A stretch of DNA of 64,000 nucleotides from Uranotaenia lowii (Eukaryota > Arthropoda > Insecta > Diptera > Culicidae): NCBI RefSeq assembly GCF_029784155.1, contig NC_073691.1:87551361-87615360 (forward strand), written 5' to 3'. The notes under the pieces were generated by a model. The model made no database searches and was not told the DNA's origin. It saw only the letters and a program-made list of their open reading frames with translations. Shown piece after piece: positions 57,541-64,000 of the stretch; position 1 is the first letter of the stretch, and each line of letters starts with the position of its first letter. Position numbers and translations under genes: made by a program.

Positions 57541-59561
57541 TAAGATCAACGCTATAGCTCTATACGTAAGATTTTCTTTTTACGAACCGGTCAAAGGAAG
57601 AAAGGGAGAGATCGGATAGAGTTTCAATCGAAGGACCGCCCATTTATCGTAAATCAGTTCACTTAAATCGTAAATGTCGAATTAGCATAGTTCCAAATTT
57701 TTGGAGACATATTTACGAATTGACTAAACTGCTATCCAACTCAACTATTTTTGGGAAAAGCTAGTCGTAAATGAATGATAGAAAATCACTCAATACCAAC
57801 TTGTTTACAATGGTTATTGAAATTGCATTTGAATGTCTTAATATTCGATTTGGATTATCATTTCTATTACGATTTCATGTTAGCTGTGAAGGTAAAGTTT
57901 TCCTGAATCACGCTGGTAGAAATGGTAGAATTAATTTAGAAAAAAGTTACCTAAATCCAAAAAAAGAAACGCAAACCTAGTAGCAGTTTAATTTTACCTG
58001 AATTGAGCAGAATAAAAAAGTACAATTACCCGAGAAAAAAGGTAAATAAGTCGATAAAAGATACTACATACCTTGTGGCGAGGTGAAGCTTACCTCGAAG
58101 CAAGGTGAAGTTGACCTGGATGAAGTTATACAAATTCGTATAATTCACCTAGAAAAAGGTAACTATTTCAGCAACCGTTTTTTTTTTTAGGTTGGGCTGT
58201 TAATTCATTGAGGAACAAGTTTTGCATTTGTGCGCAAAATGTGAAAATCGGAACAGAACATAGCTTAAATTTCATTTAATTGTGCTAATTCTCATATACT
58301 TTGCTTTTATTAAAGATTGGATCAGTGAGCGAGATGTTTTCCACAGCATTCTGGAACAGCCCATTCCAATTGATATTATCCCCCAGCTAGCCAGATGAGT
58401 CAAACAGAGAAGAGAAATTGTGTGCTAATCAATTTTGAAAGATTCAGAGGCCATGGTTGTGTATTCATCCAACAAAGCGGAACATTAAAGGAAAAAAAAA
58501 CGAATTTGACCCGAACCGGATCGTCGAAAAGATTCGAAAAAAAAAACGAATAACCTTAAATAAACATCAAATTTTGAATTAATTTGTGTTTTTGTTTTTT
58601 TTTGGAAGGGACAGCTATCATTTACTTTTTTAGTTAGTGAATTAGAAACCAGTAGTATGTAGCTTTTTGATGATTGAATCCCAAAAAGTTTAAAAATACC
58701 TAGGTGAATGTCAAAAAAGGTTAAATTTACCGAGAATGTTGGGAAGAAAAAAAAACACCTCTGCTTCCCTGTATATTTTATCTTTTTTTATTTTCCGTGA
58801 AAATATGTAATAGGTATGTAATACTATTTTGTTGAACCCATTTATTGAATCTACACCTTGGAATGGATTGACATAATCGAAAGTTCAATTAAATGATCGA
58901 TTACCGGCGAATCCGAAAGTCTAGTTATCATGTCTGCTTGACGATCATTTAATGTAAGCAAACTGGTATGATCACTCACAACCAACGGTTATGCTGCGTT
59001 ACGCATCAGTTTTGAAAAAAAAAAACGAACATTGTGCTATTTTCGTCCTTGCAGTTACATGATTTTAATGAAGGTATCAAGTATGCGGCAGCAAATAAAT
59101 AACAGAAAAAAACTGGTCAATGGCTCAACTTTTTTTTTGCCTGTGCCCCCGAGATGGTTGGCATTTCCAGTGGTTCGTTCTGTTGTTTCCATTTTTTGTA
59201 GGTTTTCAACAATTCTCTTCTCCCCTCGAAAGCATCGCCAAAGTATGTCACACACGTGCAGTTTTGTACGCATTTTTTTTTCGAACCAATACCCTGTAAT
59301 CATAATTATTTTAAATACCAACCCGTGAAGCAATGGCAAAATTTGGGAGGCAAAAAGAAAACCGAACAGGATCTGTATAGGCGACACCGAACGATTTATT
59401 CGCTTAGTAAGAAACTAAATTATGTTAACAATATTGAAAGCATAGGAAAATAGGAAAAAAATGTCGATATTATTGTAGTTCTTAAATTCTTTATCATAAG
59501 CTTTTAATGTGTTTGATTATTTTCGAGGCATATAAAGTTATTTCATTCTTATCAATTGAAG
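57541..59561. other. AT-rich intergenic DNA
   Basis: 58020-58160 and 58690-58740 have scattered AAGGTAAAT/ATTTACC and GAGGTGAA/TTCACC words that could be the remains of another inverted-repeat element. Small frames, including the 110-codon one at 59055-59387, show no features. Confidence 0.4.
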
Positions 59562-60446
59562 TACCGTAAACTAGGGGAACTTTGATCACCGGGGTAACTT
59601 TGATCAACATGAGATTTTTGCAGATAATCATCATTAACTAAGTCTGAAGAGAAAATATCTGAAAACTGTTTTCTACATTTGAAAGCCTATAAATTGAGTT
59701 TAGAATAAGCTAAATTTTGTTTGTAGTTTTGTTTGTAGTTTTTTTATGTTACTTAAAATGTAGTTTTGAAGTTTTAAAATATCTGTTTTTTCGAAGACTC
59801 ACAAACAAACACCTCTCCCGATAAAATGATAGCATTTAGAAGTAAATGGGTTGTTTTATATGAAATTTTAACCTTTTTCCTTTGGATAGGTATAGTTTTG
59901 GAGTTATTTTTATGGTCATTATATGATATAAAACGGTCATTTTCTATGAGAAAGCTTGTAGAGAACAAATGGCTAAAAACCCTATCAAATGGTTAAGTTT
60001 CAATAAAAAAGAAATTAGGAACAGTGGGAGGACAGTGGGAATTGCATGATGGTTAAATTTCATTTGTTTTTGAGGCCAAACAGTATTTAGAATTGTTTAT
60101 GATTTTTGCCCCCAAATGTATGCAGCAACATTGTCCATCTTTCGTGTATATTTGTTTTTGAAAGAAAACGTTTAAAAATTCAATTGAGTCCAAACAATAA
60201 TTTCGAAGATGTTGAGATACTTTAAACCCATAGTGATCTAAGTTACCCCGAAACATGAAACCTGGTTTTGTAACAAACGTTTAGCTATAGCCTCTAATGT
60301 CGTTTGAATATTCTGCTCTCACTGATTATGCTTTATACTCCTTACATTAGTAAGTATTTTTTTTTTAAATAAGTGTTACAAAAAAGCAACTCCTTCCAAA
60401 AGATTCGAAAATAAATTAAAAAAGTGATCAATGTTCCAGTTTACTA
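59562..60446 (+). repeat. Family 2 MITE, complete but diverged
   Basis: TACCGTAAACTAGGGGAACTTTGATC with a second GGGGTAACTTTGATC just inside; the right end, GATCAATGTTCCAGTTTACTA, is decayed. Internal blocks (AAAGCCTATAAATTGAG, GCCCCCAAATGTATGCAGCA) match 45969-46833. Confidence 0.75.
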
Positions 60447-61007
60447 AGCGCACTGCATACAAACTGTGAAAAGACAACGTATCCCTATAATCCTGCATTA
60501 TCCTTGCGTGCGCTCGATTTGCTTCGAGTCGATAACCTTGGTTTCGTCAAAAAAAAAAAAATCAACCAAAATCAGGTTTGAGCACGAGGACAGGTGTTCA
60601 ATTTTTTTTTGCTTCTCCTTCATTTCCTTCGTTAGCTTCGATCCTTTTTTGCGCTCCCGATGCTCTCGAAATGTAGGGCCGGGATGCTGGCTGGGGCTGT
60701 ACAATTTTAATTCAATGGGTCTGACCAAGCTTGAATGAAGCGATGCCGTGCCTAATAAACCTGAAATGGTAGGCAAAATAAAAGAGAGAAAAAACAACCC
60801 AGCCAAATTCGACAATTTTCTCCGCAAAAATTTCGAAATTACAATGTTGGCGCACTTCAACGCATAGAGGTTCAGAAATGATTATGGTGCAGGGCAGTAA
60901 AAACAAAATCAAAATGGAAACGTTCAACCTTTGACGACCGACAGGAATTTGTTTTGCTTAGTGTTACTGAAATAACGGTTTTATAAAGTGCGTTGAAAAA
61001 ATCACTA
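60447..61007. other. Intergenic DNA, possible small ORF only
   Basis: A minus-strand frame of 120 codons (60498-60860) starts with a hydrophobic stretch (LAGLFFLSFILP) and ends Lys-rich. No family or splice support, so it is not called as a gene. Confidence 0.35.
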
Positions 61008-61430
61008 CTGTCAACTGACGTAACATGAGACACTTTTCAACTTCTATCGACCGATAATCATACCGCTGCATACATCAAAGGTTTTGAAGATTATGAGACA
61101 TCAAATTGATGAAGAAAAATTATTGGTTTCACCATTTATTTTTAGTTTTCTTAATACAGGCGATTTTCACCATATTTAGAAAAGGGGGTTGAAACAAACT
61201 TTGTTTTTATGAAAAATCCAATGAAAACGTTTGATTTTTTTTTATTTGATGGCACAACGCATTGAACACCAATTGCTGTAACTTTTGTTTTTGTCCGAAT
61301 TATTTTCTATATTTTTTTCTGTCAAAGAAACTTTATTAGAAAAATCATAAGTGTGCTGCATACATTTAGGGGTAAAAAAAACAAAAATTCTACTTCCTGA
61401 TATCATAAAAAAAAATTGAGAAAAATTTGA
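61008..61430 (-). repeat. Family 1 MITE, decayed fragment
   Basis: CTGTCAACTGACGTAACATG, ACACTTTTCAACTTCTAT, AATCATACCGC and GCTGCATACATTTAGGGGT follow the reverse family 1 order. The other end is missing. Confidence 0.6.
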
Positions 61431-61499
61431 GAATCAAAAAATTTAAAAAAAAACTTTCTCACGATGTGAGAAAGTATGCCATCATCCTGCCTGCCCCGT

Positions 61500-61765
61500 T
61501 TTTTTTTTTTTAAACGAACACAAACACATACAGGATCTCAATGAAACATGATGTTTCCTCGAAGAGATTCCTTTTTTCTTAACTCTAAGCGTACATCTTT
61601 CGAGGATATGATGGCTAGCATCTTACAAATGCTAAAACCACCAATCCACCGAAAGCGTACTATGTATGCCGTGACCGGGATTCGATCTCACGCCCCCTGG
61701 CTTAGAAGACTTGAAGGCTGTCCTCTACGCCACGGGCGGCGGCGGCGGGCGCCACTGGTTTGACT
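61500..61765 (-). mobile_element. tRNA-derived SINE
   Basis: On the minus strand the 5' head has an A-box-like GTGGCGTAGAGG (61722-61733) and a B-box GAGATCGAATCC (61679-61690), with CCGTG/CACGG able to pair as an acceptor stem. A body of about 160 bp follows, with GGAATCTCTTCGAGGAAACA and CATGTTTCATTGAGATCC, then an A-run (plus T at 61501-61512). Confidence 0.7.
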
Positions 61766-62340
61766 GTACGCTTTGACAAGATTGGTTGAAATTATCCAAT
61801 AAATGTCTAAAATTTGAATTTTGTTGGAAAGCTGATTAAAATTATAGTGGGTTTTTAACTATGTACGAACAAATTCAGTTTTTTTAAGCAAGTAAATTGT
61901 GTCACCAAGTTGTTCTGATATCGTTGAATATATAATGATTATATAAAGACAATATGCGGCAAATGTCGTTGCTGTTACAAAACGCCCTCGTTTGTGCAAA
62001 AAAAGGTTATCATACTTCAGGAAAATTTATCCCTGATTGGAGCCGATAACACTGGCCTTATTTTAATCCATTGTTTAAAGCCTTGAAGGACAATCTGAAG
62101 TATTGCTATGAATGGATAAAGTGTTGCGTTTCCTTCGAATTACTGAAATGTCGTTAAAAAAAAGAGTACTTTCGGCAAGATTTTACAAAAAGAAGAAATC
62201 ACTCATTCCTCGAAAAGGTGCTTTAAAAGATTTCGTTTTTCTGCCAAAAATATCATACCTTTTGTCATTTCAATTTTTTTTACAGAAGGTTTAGAGCAAA
62301 ATAAATAGTTGACCTATTAATACCCATGCATACTTCAATT
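61766..62340. other. Intergenic DNA
   Basis: Nothing recognised. Confidence 0.4.
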
Positions 62341-63155
62341 CTACTTTATGAATATAGACCCTGTTCAATTTTGGCAAGATGCTGGTTCAATTTTTATCTT
62401 AATGTAAAACAGTTATCATTCATTGATAATAAATTGATGATAACGCAGATTCTCACATCTTGGGATAGTTATTTGAAGTTTTTGATTCTCATAGAAAATT
62501 GAAAAAATCGAGCAATACAATGGACACATTTTACACTTTTCGATGAAGTACAAAAATATTTTTCGGGCAATCATCAAATTTTTTTAAATAAATATTTTAT
62601 AGGTAATTATGTTTTCAGTCTGTGCTAAAATGCATTTACATGAAAATCCAAGATTCATCTTTTAAATCTCGTATCCATATGATAGAATATGTTAGCGTTT
62701 GGTAATTTCAAAATTTCATCCATCTTAACATTGATGTTTATGATTTTAGCTAGTAAAATTTTTAATGGTTTTTTTTTACCCCTGAATGTATGCAGCTTCT
62801 AATTGATTTTTTCCTTTGAATTATTGACAGAAAAAAAATGTAAATTTAATTCCAAAAAAAAAAACAAATATTCCAGAAAATGGTGCTTTATGTGTTATGA
62901 CATTACAAATATACAAGAAACTTTAAATTTCCAAACGTTTTCAATTCATTTTTCATTAAAAACTAAGTTTGTTGCAATTTACCCCTTTTTCTCAATAGGA
63001 AGAAAATCGCATGTATTCGTAATTTTTAATTAACTGGTGCAACCAATAACTTTTCTGACTACATCAATTTGATGTCCATCAACCTTTAAAAGCGGTATGA
63101 TTATCTGTGGACATTAAATTTTTAGAAGCAATTGAAATTTAAAATGGTTGTTTTA
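62341..63155 (+). repeat. Family 1 MITE, decayed near-complete copy
   Basis: Blocks in forward order: AATAAATTGATGATAACG, CCCCTGAATGTATGCAGC, GTTTGTTGCAATTTACCCC, AAAATCGCATGT. Both termini are eroded. Confidence 0.65.
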
Positions 63156-64000
63156 GGTAATGTCATTTCAAAAAAGCGTTCCATTCTGACACGTTTGATT
63201 TTTTTTTTGTTTTATAATGGTTTTATGTTAACAAATTAGGTTTTGATTTATTAAATTGTTTGAAAATTGTAAAAGTACTGAATAAAGCTTTTAATTTTCC
63301 ACCGAACTCCCTTTTTAGAATAATTCTCTTTATAAAACCATTTCCTCGCATTATTTTTTTTTTTTTGTATTTTCAACATGCTTACATTTATTGCTCACGT
63401 TCAATTGTAAACTTTTGCTGCTAGAATTGTTGAGAACTAAAGTTTCCATTATAAGGAGACTCAGAGGAGTTTTTTTTGGTGAGGGGTAATTTGGCGAGCC
63501 ATAGAAGAGTAAAAACTAAACAAAAAAAGGAGAAAAATTCGAGGACATAAAAGCGCTCGTAGGCAGTGAAGGGTTAATAATTTTTGTAATTACTTTTAGA
63601 TGTTCAAATTGTACAACAGAAACTAACCTATTTTTTCCATGTACTGGTATACAAGCCTTTTTTCTCCGTTGCGTCACATCATGCGAATTTCAGTGTTTCC
63701 AAAATTCTATACACAGCAATTTTTTACAAAACCAAACAGACTCCAATTTGACAATTCGATTGCTGATTTTCCAGCAAACTATAGAGCTATTTCTGGAAAG
63801 TCAAACGATTTGAAAACCGATTACTTATTTTTTTTAGCAAAAATACCAAGAACACAACCAAATGCTGAAAAATCCAGCAATTAGAAAACCGATAGCTGAT
63901 TTCTAACAAAAATTTGGATGGCTGAACGTTTCCAGCTATTTAATTTGCTAGAATTCGAGACACACATTTACTGTGTAAGGTATATTTTGAGAATATCTGC
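63156..64000. other. AT-rich intergenic DNA
   Basis: No gene or repeat boundary recognised. Confidence 0.4.

Noticed and set aside
60498..60860. 120-codon minus-strand frame with a hydrophobic start
   Set aside because: No family motif, splice support or codon bias, and it overlaps other frames; likely chance.

Overview
This is AT-rich eukaryotic nuclear DNA from an insect, most likely a mosquito or other nematoceran fly. That placement is inferred from the mobile elements: a BEL/Pao Gag, ITmD37E-like mariners, a SINE with a TTAGC-repeat tail, many short TA-flanked inverted-repeat elements, and a DUF4806-type gene. No complete ordinary host gene was found. Nearly everything that can be identified is transposable-element or captured sequence, much of it nested. 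GT-AG introns, tRNA-derived SINEs and the lack of operons rule out a prokaryote.

Layout. 3.4-17.2 kb is a three-level nest. The outer layer is a TA-flanked repeat (family 3, 3.43-3.61 kb and 16.5-17.15 kb). It was split by a two-gene DNA transposon (3608-16505) with 17-bp terminal inverted repeats, a DUF4806 gene on the plus strand and a CACTA/Tnp2-like transposase pseudogene converging on it from the minus strand. The intron of the DUF4806 gene holds a young, complete BEL/Pao retrotransposon (5564-12464) in antisense orientation. It has two 454-bp LTRs, a 5-bp target duplication and an intact gag, but no pol. In place of pol is about 3.4 kb of non-coding DNA with a series of related hairpins.

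17.7-30.9 kb is a mariner element split by about 12 kb of foreign DNA. That DNA holds a GC-richer block, three copies of an unclassified repeat (R), a broken RNA-virus-like gene cluster (19.5-24.2 kb), a 311-bp tandem duplication, a family 1 element that itself hosts an old repeat with 150-bp subrepeats and three foldback elements, and the C-terminal exons of a KIF22/Nod-type chromokinesin.

31-49 kb is mostly intergenic DNA with two hAT-type MITE families (8-bp target duplications seen directly), further family 1, 2 and 3 copies, a Tc1/mariner relic and a 1.9-kb inverted-repeat element carrying exon-like sequence (39.5-41.4 kb). 49-64 kb holds a second mariner pseudogene, a truncated non-LTR reverse transcriptase, a SINE with a 28-bp target duplication, two tRNA-like/SINE heads and more MITE copies.

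The genes do not form a pathway. What links them is insertion history, and several relative ages can be read directly from which element interrupts which.
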